The notes under the pieces: generated by a model
Told to the model about the DNA's origin: nothing
The model's input: only the letters and a program-made list of their open reading frames with translations
Database searches by the model: none
Assembly: GCF_049306965.1 (NCBI RefSeq)
Contig: NC_133176.1
Location: 9,988,501-10,052,500, forward strand
From: Danio rerio
Taxonomy: Eukaryota; Chordata; Actinopteri; Cypriniformes; Danionidae
Direction of reading: 5' to 3'
DNA length: 64,000 bases
Position numbers and translations under genes: made by a program
Part shown: positions 1 through 20,923 of the stretch, one piece after another
How positions within the stretch are numbered: position 1 is the stretch's first letter
Layout: every line of letters begins with the position of its first letter

Positions 1-364
1 ATATATTTAAAATACAATTTAATGTTTAGATTTCAAAAATATACAATTAAGTCATATATATATAGGCAATATCTATTTAAAATATTTATCAAAAAGATTT
101 TTACATATGATGACATAGCCTATATTTATGAGGTCTAGGAAACATTTCCAGGTTTTGGTGAATAGGCTACTATATGATAATGCTTTAGATTGAAGTACAG
201 CAGTTTCTTTTTACTTTTTAAGAACAGTACCCTTTTTAATTAACTTTTAGAAGCACATTTAATTAAAACATTTTTTTGTTTACTTGTAAGCACAGTGCAG
301 TGTTAATGTTTAAACTATTTATAATGTTTAAAGTGGCTGACAATATTAAATTATCTGAATAATT

Positions 365-514
365 ATCTTCCTAGTTTTTGAACTGTGCAGAGCTGTAGTT
401 GCCTAATTAGGTCTTTTACGCTACTATACTTTAATACTGGTCATTATGGTGGTACTTAGAGAGACAAATTTTTTTCTGAGGTGGTAATTGGTAAAAAGAG
501 TTCGAGAACCACTG
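365..514 (-). mobile_element. hAT MITE fragment (CAGTGGTTCTC family), one end only
   Basis: Read on the minus strand from 514, the sequence starts CCAGTGGTTCTCGAAC and continues with a block closely matching the first half of the complete MITE at 57541-57855 (TACCACCTCAGAAAAAAA, then a stretch ending near CTCTGCACAGTT). The second half is absent, so this is a truncated copy. It lies just outside the last visible ptcd1 exon. Confidence 0.6.
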
Positions 515-549
515 GTTTAATGTATCTCTAAGTTATATGAGTCTCTAAC

Positions 550-10115
<9,566 letters not shown>

Positions 10116-10520
10116 TATTTGTGAACTAAAACCTAGCTACTCCATTTGAAATCCATTCAAAACATAAACAGCCGCCAGGATTTCTCACATGATGTTGCCA
10201 TTGGAAGTCGCCATGTTCCCTGTGAAGAAAGCTTATCAAGACATTACTAATAGATAGCCGTCGAGCGTAATATTTAGCGTATTTATTGTAATTTGCTGTT
10301 AAAATATTTAATAAAACATATTTTTTTCTAAATGTTTGGTCTAACGAAGCAACGGTATTATTTACCAAACAAAATAAATAAAAAAAGATGAGAGGGATCG
10401 ATTAGTATGACTTGGGTAGGATTTGTCAAGACAGCAGCTGCCATCTGGTGTTGAAATGACGTTTCACTTGACTGACAAATGAGTTTTTTCATTCTTGCGT
10501 GTTATGCATGAACGAATTTG
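10116..10520 (-). promoter_or_regulatory. Probable 5' UTR and promoter region of ptcd1
   Basis: This stretch lies directly upstream (minus strand) of the ptcd1 start codon. No other open frame of substance is present. It has no obvious TATA box at a fixed distance and only a few CpGs. The call rests on position alone. Confidence 0.35.
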
Positions 10521-10906
10521 CTTTTATACGCGATGTTATTTATTATATTGTTTACAATTATTTTATTATATTTATTTATTATTTAATACAATAACTTATT
10601 GTATAAAAAATGTTAAACCAAAATTCATATAGCCTACAAGTAAAACATTTGATTATGAAATAATTTATTGCAAAATGCATTTATCATGACACAAAACATT
10701 TATAGGCAGTAATTAATTTACAAGAATATTTCAATAAGGAAATGTTGAATTACCACAATGTCAGATTGACAATATTACATGACTAGTTTTTACTGAATCT
10801 TAGCTGGAAGCTGATTTTAACTTTAACTCATTATGGGTTTTTATAGCGCTTTGAGATTTTACTTAAAATGTAAAGTATAAATGTTTTTTTTTTCTGTATA
10901 CATATA

Positions 10907-11115
10907 ATTCATTCATTCATTTTCTTTTCGGCTTAGTCCTTTTATTAATCAGGGGTCACAACAGCAGAATGAACTGCCAACATATCCAGCAAATATTTGC
11001 CCGTACAGCTGCAACCCATCACTGGGAAAGACCCATACACTCTCATTCACACACATACAATACGGACAATTTTTAGCTTACCCAATTCACCTGTGCTGCA
11101 TGTCTTTGAATTGTG
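10907..11115 (-). mobile_element. DANA SINE, partial, minus orientation
   Basis: Starts with the ATTCATTCATTCATTTTC tail and CGGCTTAGTCC, runs through CAACCCATCACTGGGAAAG and ends near GAATTGTGGGGG. This is the 3' half of the DANA consensus as seen in the other copies here. Confidence 0.85.
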
Positions 11116-11204
11116 GGGGATAAATAATAGTATAAATAATAGAGTTTTATCATTATTACTATTATTATTATTATCAAAAGGAGAGATTTTATAGAAGGGT
11201 ATGT

Positions 11205-11425
11205 AGTAATATAATATAATATAAAATATAATATAATATAATATAATATAATAAAATGGTATATAATATAATATAATATAATATAATATAATATAATATA
11301 GTATAATATAATAAAATGGTATATAATATAATATAATATAATATAATATAATATAATATAATATAATATAATATAATATAATATAATATAATATAATATA
11401 ATATAATATAATATAATATAATATA
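11205..11425. repeat. (TATAA)n satellite, about 220 bp
   Basis: A 5-bp ATATA/ATAAT repeat with a few variant units. It produces spurious Ile-Leu-Tyr open frames. Confidence 0.95.
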
Positions 11426-11426
11426 T

Positions 11427-11905
11427 AGGGGCATCATGGTGGCGCAGTGGATAGCACAATAGTCTCACAGCAAGAAGGTTGCTGGTTTCATCTGGATGCT
11501 CCGGTTTTCCCCACAAGTCCAAAGACATGCGGTATAAGTGCATTGAGAAGGTTAAATTGTCTGTAGTGTATGAGAGTGAACAAGTGTGTATGGATGTTTT
11601 CCAGAGATGGGTTGCGGTTGGATGGGTATCGGCTTTGTAAAACATATACTGGATGAGTTGGTGGTTCATTCCGCTGTGGCGACCCCAGATTAATAAAGGG
11701 ACTAAGCCGAAAAGAATGAATGAAAATTGGCCATAGTGTGTATGTTAATGAGAGTGTATGGTGTTTCCCAGTAATGGGTTGCAGATAGAAGGACATTGTT
11801 GCGTTAAACATATGCTAGATAAGTTGGCAGTTCATTCCACTGTGGCGACCCCTGATTAATAAAGGGACTAAGCCGAATAGAAAATGAATGAATGAATGAA
11901 TGAAT
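11427..11905 (+). mobile_element. DANA SINE, nearly full copy plus a second partial copy
   Basis: The head GGTGGCGCAGTGG at about 11438, a middle TCCAAAGACATGCGG and the tail GACTAAGCCGAA near 11701 make one copy. A second 3'-half copy follows directly (11729-11905), with the same GACTAAGCCGAA and an (AATG)n end. Two partial copies joined head to tail suggest insertion next to an older one. Confidence 0.85.
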
Positions 11906-11944
11906 GAATAATATAGTATATCACATTATCTGCAAGTAACTATA

Positions 11945-13750
11945 TTATTAATGGGGTTTGCCTTAGGCAAAGTCCATTCTTACTATTGTGGTTTATTAAT
12001 GGGGTTTGCCTTAGGCAAAGTCCATTCTTACTATTGTGGTTTATTATTCTGTCTTCTTCTTCTTCTTCTTCTTCTTCTTCCGTACACTTTTTCGGCGCGT
12101 AACTAGTCCCGCAGCTTTCGTCCCAGACCCTTGAAAGTGGGCTCAAATCGTGCGGCTTTATCGGGAATGGTGTGCTATGACTTTTGTAAGGGGTGGGTGG
12201 TTTTGGGGCCCCGCAGGGGCCCCAAAACCACCCCCCAAAACGCATTGACTTAACATTACGCCAAACTTTGACAGATTATAGCACCAAGTGTGAAATTCAT
12301 AGAAATATGGGATTCACATCATCTGTAGGGGGTTGCAGCCTAAGTGAGAACATAACCCGCAAGGGGGTTTAAGTTGCACCCCTGGGGCTCTAGGACGTCC
12401 CAAAGTGCTCCCATTGACTTACATTGGCCCATTGACTCCCATTCATTTTCTAGACACTCGTAGATACTATTCCCGGAAATCGCCGTAGCGCCAACAGTGA
12501 ATATCGTAGAGACATGGGATTCGCGACATCTCGAAAGGGTTATAGGAGGCTTCAAACCACACCCCGAAAGGCGGTAAATGTTGTACCCCTGGGGAGCTAG
12601 GACGTCCCAAAGTCTCCATTGACTTTACATGGAGCCGAACTTTGACGAATCACAGCGCCGAGTGTGAATTTCACAGAAATATGGGATTCACAACATCTGT
12701 AGGGGGTTGCAGCCTAAGTGAGAACATACCCTGAAAGGGGGTATAGGTTGTACCCCTGGGGTGGTAGGACGTCCCAAAAGGGTTCCCATTGACTTTACAT
12801 TGCCCATTGACTCCCATTCATTACATTGACTCCCATTATAAATGTCATATGTCAATCAAAGTACAGCACTGTCATACAGACTTGGGGGTTGGCTTATTTG
12901 ACTAGGGCAACCAATCAGCATCTCATTATGATTTTGAAGCTCACAGGCCACGCCCCCCCAAACCACTTAAAGACCCTTAATAAGTGCCCCATTGACTTAA
13001 CATGGGGTGGGATGTCCCATTGCAGATCCCATTGACTTCCATTATAAAGGTCACACATCTATAACATTACATAGGAGTGTCATAGAGACATGGGGGTGGG
13101 CTCATCTGACTCAGACAACCAATGAGCATCTCAATATGATAATGAAGCTCACAAGCCACGCCCCCAAACTGGTCCCATAGACTGCCATTATAACTGGCCT
13201 ACATGCATATCTTTGCTTAGCAGTGTCCTTTTGACTTGGGGGATGGCTCATCTGACTCAGACAACCAATCAGCATCTCAGTATGATAATGAAGCTCACAA
13301 GCCACGCCCCCAAACTGGTCCCATAGACTGCCATTATAACTGGCCTACATGCATATCTTTGCTTAGCAGTGTCCTATTGGCTTGGGGGATGGCTCATCTG
13401 ACTCAGACAACCAATCAGCATCTCAATATGATAATGAAGCTCACAAGCCACGCCCCCAAACTGGTCCCATAGACTTCCATTATAACTGGCCTACATGCAT
13501 ATCTTTGCTTAGCAGTGTCCTATTGGCTTGGGGGTTGGCTCATTTCACTTGGACAGCCAACCACATTCAAGTTCACTCTGTAACCTCGCCCATAGCAACA
13601 AAACAGAGTACCCTAGCAACCATTCATCAACAGCTATATCTCGGCATCAGAACATCGTAGAGACTTGGGGATTGGCTAGTTTGACTCATGCTAGCAAACG
13701 GAACTTCCTATATGCTACACATGCTAGCGCTGACTAGCTACAAGCTAATA
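11945..13750. repeat. Complex dispersed repeat with hairpin and internal 146-bp tandem units
   Basis: Begins with a 48-bp direct duplication (GGGGTTTGCCTTAGGCAAAG at 11953 and 12001) and a CTT tract. Recurring phrases such as AGGACGTCCCAAAG and CCCATTGACT follow. Between about 13090 and 13560 there are three near-identical units of roughly 146 bp (ATGATAATGAAGCTCACAAG; CTGGTCCCATAGACT). The open frames across these units carry no recognisable domain. It appears to run on into the CTAGCAACC array and may be one large non-autonomous element. Confidence 0.7.
12189..12225. other. Perfect 17-bp inverted repeat with 3-nt loop
   Basis: The left arm GGTGGTTTTGGGGCCCC and its exact reverse complement are separated by GCA. 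It is the strongest short hairpin noticed in the window and lies within the repeat element near its 5' end. Confidence 0.9.
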
Positions 13751-13799
13751 TTGACTAGCCAAGTACTGTAACTTGCTATAAATGCTTACTAAGTATAAA

Positions 13800-14945
13800 T
13801 ATTTCATCAGGCATGTATGTGAGGCTTGCCTAGTAACCACCCAGGGTACCCTAGCAACTGCCTAGCAACCACCAAAATTACCCTAGCAACCGCCTAGCAA
13901 CCACCTAGCAACCGCCTAGTAACGCCTTAGTAAGGGCCTAGCGACCACTCAGGACACCCTAGCAACCGCCTAGCAACGCCTTAGCAACCACTCAGAATAC
14001 CCTAGCAACCACCTAGAAGCACCTTAGCAACCACCTAGCAACCACTTAGGACACCTTAGCAACCACCTAGCAACGCCTTAGCAACCACTTAGAATACCCT
14101 AGCAACCACCTAGCAACACCTTAGCAACCACCTAGCAACCACTTAGGACACCTTAGCAACCGCCTAGCAACCACTCAGAACACCCTAGCAACCGCATAGC
14201 AACACCTTAGCAACCACCTAGCAACCACTCAGAACACCCTAGCAACCGCCTAGCAACCACTCAGAACACCCTAGCAACACCTTAGCAACCACCTAGCAAC
14301 CACTCAGGACACCCTAGCAACCACCTAGCAACCACTTAGGACACCTTAGCAACAGCCTAGCAACACCTTAGCAACCACCTAGCAACCACTTAGGACACCT
14401 TAGCAACCGCCTAGCAACACCTTAGCAACCACCTAGCAACCACTCAGGACACCCTAGCAACCGCCTAGCAACGCCTTAGCAACCACTTAGAATACCCTAG
14501 CAACCACCTAGAAACACCTTAGCAACCACCTAGCAACCACTCAGGACACCCTAGCAACCACCTAGCAAAACCTTAGCAACCACCTAGCAACCACTCAGGG
14601 CACCTTAGCAACTGCCTAGCAATGCCTTAGCAACCAACTAGCAACCTCTCAGGACACACTAGCAACTGCCTAGCAACACCTTAGCAACCACCTAGCAACC
14701 ACTCAGGACACCCTAGCAACCACCTAGCAACACCTTAGCAACCACCTAGCAACAACTCAGGACACCCTAGCAACCACCTAGCAACACCTTAGCAACCACT
14801 CAGGGCACCTTAGCAACCGCCTAGCAACGCCTTAGTAACCACCTAGCAACCACTCAGGACACCCTAGCAAGGAATTACCAACCACCTAGCAGAACACATT
14901 AGCAATGCCTAGCAACCACTAAAACACCCTAGCAACCACCTAGCA
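13800..14945. repeat. CTAGCAACC minisatellite array, about 1.15 kb
   Basis: Dozens of roughly 9-12 bp units (CTAGCAACCAC, CTTAGCAACC) are organised into higher-order units marked by CACTCAGGACACC or CACTTAGGACACC, spaced roughly 50-110 bp apart. There are no unique spacers, so this is not a CRISPR. Short runs of the same motif reappear in the repeats at 34.9, 41.0 and 41.4 kb. Confidence 0.95.
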
Positions 14946-15033
14946 ATGCAGTAAATCACTGATTTATGATTGTCTCTGACATTTATTCATTCTGCTCAGA
15001 CTTGTTTTCAGGAAACACCAACTGTTACTCACA

Positions 15034-15036
15034 CAA

Positions 15037-15079
<43 letters not shown>
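15034..15079. repeat. (CA)n microsatellite
   Basis: About 45 bp of CA dinucleotide. Confidence 0.95.
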
Positions 15080-15081
<2 letters not shown>

Positions 15082-15691
15082 GCTGGAGTGGGACTCCTTT
15101 TTAGCTCTGGAGTTTCAAGCCTTAGAACGTCCCACATCAGTCGACGACTGACTATGTTAAAATAATGTTATTTCCAATATAGTTTCAAATGACACTAACA
15201 CACTAACACGTTTTTCAAGGACACAGGTGCCTTAGAACTTCACATTTTTATATATAAATATGAGAATATTAATTCTTTATAGATATCCAGTCCTTTGTAA
15301 TGGTTGTAATAAGTAACCCAAACAGTATTATATGTCTTTACACTACAAATTAAAAAAATTATCTCTCTGGTAAGGTTTGAACTCGGATCGCTGTCTTCGT
15401 AACCGAACATGCTAATCACTTGACCACGATCTCACTATTGAATCCAAGTGTTTGGGATAAAAAATAAGTATTGCACTGTTATCTGCTGCTATTGATGTCT
15501 ACTTTTTTTTTACCCTACTCTTTCTCTCTTTTTAGATTTCTGATCAAGTTATGTCAGACTTATTAATGTAGTGAATCATCTGATTTTTATTAAGCAGGTG
15601 TAATAATCATTAATATTAATTAATATTCAGTAAGGTGCCGCTGTTTAAGGTGAAATGATAGTTACATCATCATTAACCTGCGGGCTGCAAA

Positions 15692-15698
15692 GCGCGCG

Positions 15699-15776
<78 letters not shown>
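15692..15776. repeat. (CG)n(CA)n compound microsatellite
   Basis: A short GC alternating run (AGCGCGCGCGCGCGCGC) passes directly into about 70 bp of CA. Alternating purine-pyrimidine sequence of this kind is a classical Z-DNA former. Confidence 0.95.
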
Positions 15777-15780
<4 letters not shown>

Positions 15781-15923
15781 AACACAGAGAACAATTATTT
15801 GAATTTAGACATTTTTATTCACTGTAATACATAAAGATAGCTACATTCAAAATGGAAGATGGTAAACAATGTCTAATGTCAATGTAAACAATTACAATTA
15901 ATTTACCTGTGTTTTATAAATAA

Positions 15924-15927
<4 letters not shown>

Positions 15928-15980
<53 letters not shown>
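15928..15980. repeat. (TA)n microsatellite
   Basis: About 50 bp of TA dinucleotide, upstream of the promoter-like region at 16.1 kb. Confidence 0.93.
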
Positions 15981-15982
<2 letters not shown>

Positions 15983-16059
15983 TTAATATATATAATGCAC
16001 ACTTTTTTATTTAGGCACTAAAAAAGTCACACTTGAAAACGGGTGTGGTCCTCTCCATA

Positions 16060-16656
16060 AATGGAGAAAATCTTAATTCTGCAGGTTGATTGGCTGTGCC
16101 TTGCCTTCTATTGGCCAACGATGATGAGCCGTCTTTAGGTTCCAGAACTTTCTGTGGTGAGTAGGTTGTTTTAGAGTTTTGCTCTTATAATTGCTGTTTA
16201 ACGTTAAATTAAAACATGTATATTAAAAAAATTGCTGTAGCTTGTAGTGGATGTAAAAATAGCCATTCATGTCCTTAATCCTAGCGGGATTTCAGGTCTG
16301 CATGATAATTCAGGCTGAAGCCGTTGTACTAACGGTTAGATCTTAACTTTATGCAGGCTGTATCACGTACAGTCACTTTATACTGTAATAAATTTTAAAA
16401 TGAAGTCGCGATTACAAGAGGTACGATTCAAGTCGCAAAAGCTGCAATTATTTTGATAAATAACGTTACTGTGGCGAGGGCGGCCCATTAAAACATCCTA
16501 CTAACTATCGTCAACGTACTTAAGTTAATCAGCAGCCGACCGTTACAGCAGAACCCACGAGCTTGTATTTCACTGATACTGAGATGAAATGAAAGCCGCG
16601 AGCTAGAGGTCTGCATTCCCGCGGCCCGCGGCTGTACTGAAGCTGAGAACCGGACG

Positions 16657-16722
<66 letters not shown>

Positions 16723-16990
16723 GACATTTGACCTGCTTCTTAAGGTAACGTGTCCTCTCGGCTATTACAGCGAGTCTTGTGGTTAGACACACATGAGCAT
16801 GTTACCCTGCAGCTGGAGTTTTCTTTACCGCGTTTATCATGAATCAGCTGTGATATCCGCGCATGTAAGACTGTAACCGTGGCCGTTTGTCCGTTTCACC
16901 GTCACTCCGATGAATAACTCGAGCCGCGGTAACCGCAGTCGAGAATAATCCAGCCTTTTCTGTTGCGTGTGGGAACACAATGACCGATTA
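16060..16990 (+). promoter_or_regulatory. Possible promoter/CpG-rich region and first exon upstream of the Helentron gene
   Basis: Two CCAAT-type boxes (GATTGGCTG about 16086, TATTGGCCA about 16108) lie before a possible first exon ending TTTCTGTG at 16156, followed by GTGAGTAGG. CpGs are dense from about 16440 to 16990 against an AT-rich background, for example CCGCGGCCCGCGGC. A (GT)n tract is embedded. Nearby exon-like pieces downstream share this strand, so it may drive the transcript containing the Helentron frame. This is inference from composition and splice-like signals only. Confidence 0.4.
16658..16720. repeat. (GT)n microsatellite
   Basis: About 60 bp of GT within the CpG-rich region. 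Confidence 0.95.
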
Positions 16991-17677
16991 TAGGTGTTTA
17001 AGAACTTGTTCGACAGCGCAAAAAAAGCAAGCGAGATTATATTTACATCACTTTATTTGTTGTAAATGCTCTTGTCCTGTGCATGTAGTTTAGCTTTGTT
17101 TGAAACATTCAAGAACAGTGTTTTCTTTCAGCAGGTAAAATAAACGAACAAATGATATGTAAATGTGTAAATTATACATTTTATTGCAAGATTTCTTGTG
17201 CTGTGAAGTAAAATCTAAAATTGGTTATGGAAAGCATTGTCAGTGCACTGTGAATGTCCTGAAATCAATATAAAAATGTAACACAATCTAAATGCAATGG
17301 TTTTATACAAGTTTACTTAATATTGCAGATAGAATTTATGTAATTGACATTTAAATACAATAGTCATTTCCCTAGTACAAATGTGCTTTTTATGCGACAT
17401 GATTGTTTCTACTTTTATCTTTTAGAACTGTTTCACCAGCTATCCATCCTGTGTCAGGTAATGATTTAATATATTGACAGGGTAAAAATAAACATGCTTT
17501 ACTTACAAAAATTCTGGATTTTTGCAGCAGTTAAACTCACTTTTTGGATTGTAATCAGTTTTTAAGATAACATTAATTGCATACATTTATCAGACCACTA
17601 CTATAACATGACTAAGGGGGGAAATTAAGTGACCAAACATTCTGTTTCTCCAGATTTGTTAGTTATGGCCTTGATTT

Positions 17678-17982
17678 AAAGGGATGGTTCACTCAAAACT
17701 GAAAGTTCTGTCATTTACTCACCCTTTGTGTTTCTTCTGTTGAGCAAAAAATATGCTTTCAAGAAAGCTGGAAACCTGTAACCATTTACTTCCATAGTTT
17801 TTATTTTTCCTATGTACTATGGAAGTCTAGTGTTGCATCAATTTAGCTTTTTTTTCCTCCAAAATATCTTTAGTATTCAACAGAATTAAGTTAGTCATAA
17901 AGGTTTGTAACCACTTCAGTGTTAGTAAAATGCATAAAAGTAAGTCAGTTGTTTATTTTGGGGGGAATTGTCCCTTAAATTA
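17678..17982. mobile_element. TIR element of the AAAGGGATRGTTCAC family
   Basis: The left end TAAAGGGATGGTTCACTC is mirrored on the right by GGGGGAATTGTCCCTTAAA, giving a roughly 300-bp non-coding element. The longer relative at 21099-22107 has the same termini. Confidence 0.65.
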
Positions 17983-18099
17983 TTCTTTTATAACTTTGGT
18001 CCTATTCAACTTCATTCTATTACATTGTTTGGTTACTACTTTTCAAATAAATGTTTTTTTTTTCCAAGGAAAGTACAGTTGGTCTGAGTAACACCCAGG

Positions 18100-18805
18100 T
18101 TTTTTTGGGTGTGTCTGAAAAGTGTTATTCCATGGGATATTGATTTCTTAAACTAAAAAAAAAAAAAACATTTGTATTGTGTAAAATCTAATACAAACAT
18201 GTCTTGAAATTAAAAAAAAAAAAAAAAAAAGAATTGATTTACTGAAATGCATAACTACAGGTCTAAATTGTAAACCCAGAGAAACAGTTAAGGGGTCTGT
18301 TTTTCCTCCTGGGAAATAATGGTCTGTTTTTCCCCTACATCACTTTTCCAAGCATCTTTTGCAAATTGCTCTGATAGTATGTTTGTCGCAAATTGACTCC
18401 TTTAAAAAATACATACATGCTTTTGATATATCCAATTTATTTTATTTACAGATTAACTATGTTATTGATAAGTGATGTTTAACATGGAGAGAAGGTAATG
18501 CATAGTTGACATTAATTTTCATTAAAGTTATTTTTTGTCCCTTTTTCAGAGAGACTCACCAGATATTCGAGATTCTTCACTGCACTTTGCATCTTGGTGA
18601 GTGTTGGATAACATTTTTATTTCAAAAATTGACAACAATAGTTGTTGCTTTGACCTAATTTGTTCTATTTTCTTTGTTTTTCAGGTTTCTTGTGAAAAAT
18701 AAAACAACTACTTCTGTTGTTTTATTTTTCAGTGTTCTCCATTCTTACAGGGGATTACGTTTCTTTTGTTTTAATAAACTTAGCATTTTGTAATTTATTT
18801 ATATA

Positions 18806-18850
<45 letters not shown>

Positions 18851-20660
18851 TTTTTTTTTACGTTTTTATAAAGACTTCAGTTCTGTATTTTTTTTCATAA
18901 TTGTTGTTTTTGTTGTTATAAAAAAAAAAAAAAAAAACTTTATAAATTACACACTGTACTGTCTTCTATAGTTGCTAACCTCTGTTTTCTTCCAGATACT
19001 ACAAGTTTCATCTTCTCAGGTTCTGCCGTGCTTTGCGTCAGGGGAAGTTTTAAAGTATGTGCCAAAGAGAAAAATATTGGTTTGCTTTCTTTATGTCTCC
19101 TAATGTGGCAGAAGTCACCTCATATCCTAAAAAGTACTATGCATAACTATAGACCTAATTTTAATCCCAGAGAAACAGTTATGGGGTCTGTTTTTCCTTG
19201 TGCAAAATAATGCTCTGTTTTCTCCCTAATTAACTTTTCCGAGCATCTTTTGCAAATGACTTTGATACTATATTTGTCGCAAATTGCCCTCTTTAAAAAA
19301 CAGATAAATGCTTTTAATAAATCCCTAACTATTTATTTTATATACAGATTAAGTATATTATTGACAAGCAATGTTTAACATGGAAAGATGGTACTGCATA
19401 GTTGACATTAATTTTCATTAATGTTGTTATTTTTGTCCCTTTTTCAGAGAGACTTATCAGATATTCCAGATTCTTCAGATACTACTGGTTTCATCTTCTC
19501 AGGATCTGCAGTGCTTACATCGGGGGGAAGTTTTAAAGTATGTGCCAAAGAAAAGAAAAAAAAGTAGTTGCTTTTTAAATGTCTCATATTATGCCAAAAG
19601 TCACCTCATATCCTAAAAAGTACTTTAATGTAACACCATTTCTGTACATTTAATTAAGTTTATTTTCAACACATGTAAAGAATTTCAGTTTGGTGTGTCT
19701 GAAAACTGTTATTCCACATAATATTGGTTTCTTAAATAAAAAAATAATAATTATTATCGTGTAAATATAAGTACTGACATGTCTGGAAATACAAAAAAAG
19801 TGTACAAGTACTTTACAGTGAAACAAGAATTTGTTTACTAAAATGCATAACTATAGGCCTAATTGTAATCCCAGAGAAAGACTTAAGGGGTCTGTTTTTC
19901 CTCCTGTGAAATAATGGTCTGTTTTCCCCCAACATCACTTTTCCGAGCACCTTTTGCAAATGACTCTGATAGTATATTTGTTGCAAATTGGCCTTTTAAA
20001 AAATACATAAATGCTTTTGATGTATCCCTAACTAATTATTGTATATACAGATTAAGTATGTTATTGATAAGTGATGTTTAACATGGAAAGAAGGTACTGC
20101 ATAGTTGACATTAAATTTTCATTAATGTTATTTTTTGTCCCTTTTTCAGAGACACTCGTCAGATATTCCAGATTCTTCAGATACTACTGGTTTCATCTCA
20201 GGTTCTGCAGTGCTTACATCGGGGGAAGTTGTAAAGTATGTGCCAAAGAAAAAAAATGTAGTTTGCTTTCTAAATATCTCATATTATGGCAAAAGTCACC
20301 TCATATCATAAAAAAGTAGTTTGATGTAACACCATTTCTGTACATTTAAATACATTTATTTTCAACATGTGAAGAATTTTAGTTTGGTGTGTCTGAAAAG
20401 TGTTATTCCACGGAATGTTGATTCCTTAAGTTAAAAAAAAAATTAAAAATCTGTTATTGTGTAAAAATAAGTACTGACATGTCTGGAAATACAAAAAAAA
20501 ATTGTAAAAGTACTTTAGAGTGAAACAAGAATTGGTTTACTGAAATGCAAAACTACAGGCCTAATTGTAAACTCAGATAAACAGTTAAGGGGTCTGTTTT
20601 TCCTCCTGCGAATTAATGGTCTATCTTAAATCACTTTTCCAAGCAAAAGCAAATTACATT
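18100..20660 (+). repeat. Four tandem units of about 0.7-0.9 kb carrying exon-like segments
   Basis: The landmark AACAGTTAAGGGGTCTG and its variants recur at about 18285, 19177, 19885 and 20582, so period lengths are near 890, 700 and 700 bp. Units carry an exon-like block with a TTTTTCAG acceptor and a donor TTTAAA/GTATGTGCC: 19448-19537 and 20150-20235 whole, and in the first unit split into 18550-18596 and 18996-19054 by an extra 0.4-kb segment with a (TA)n. The blocks have no start codon leading into the main frame, so if they are spliced in they would be 5' UTR exons. Whether they are used is unknown. Confidence 0.7.
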
Positions 20661-20792
20661 TGCTTCCTCCCTTTTTTTTGCTGATCTGAAAAATGGTCCA
20701 ATCCGTGACTGAAAAATTGAAGTGTGATCTGAATTGTGAGATTTGTGACCCATTGCACCACTAACGTTTATATGTGTATTTGTTTCTTTTAG

Positions 20793-20923
20793 ACTTGTGT
20801 TTTATTTGTAACTTTTTTTGTTAAAGGATGCCACGAAAAGGGAAGAGATCTCAGGCTCAGAAATTGCGATGGAGAAAGGTAGACCTTCAAGATGTTGAGA
20901 CCACCCTTTCCAGCCATAAAGAG
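20793..20923 (+). other. Inferred first coding exon of the Helentron gene
   Basis: A pyrimidine tract and TTTTAG acceptor precede 20793. The ATG at 20828 is followed by 32 codons ending HKE, with a GTACTA donor at 20924. The lysine/arginine-rich [11 protein letters not shown] start resembles the N-termini of related fish Helentron proteins as I recall them. The splice to 22641 is phase 0 but has not been tested. Confidence 0.65.

Noticed and set aside
11073-11669. 198-residue frame on the minus strand
   Set aside because: It runs through the 5-bp satellite and a SINE and has no coding features.
12826-13737. Overlapping short frames with similar peptides (MGDGSSDSDNQSASQYDNEAHK)
   Set aside because: They reflect the 146-bp tandem units of a non-coding repeat; no known domain, and the similarity between frames follows from DNA repetition.
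13800-14945. Possible CRISPR array
   Set aside because: The repeat units abut or vary continuously with no unique spacers, and the genome is vertebrate.
15361-15440. tRNA-like sequence on the minus strand (GTGGTCAAGTGATTAGCA, GAGTTCAAACC)
   Set aside because: A- and B-box-like words are present, but T-stem and acceptor-stem pairing fail when folded by hand; at most a tRNA relic.
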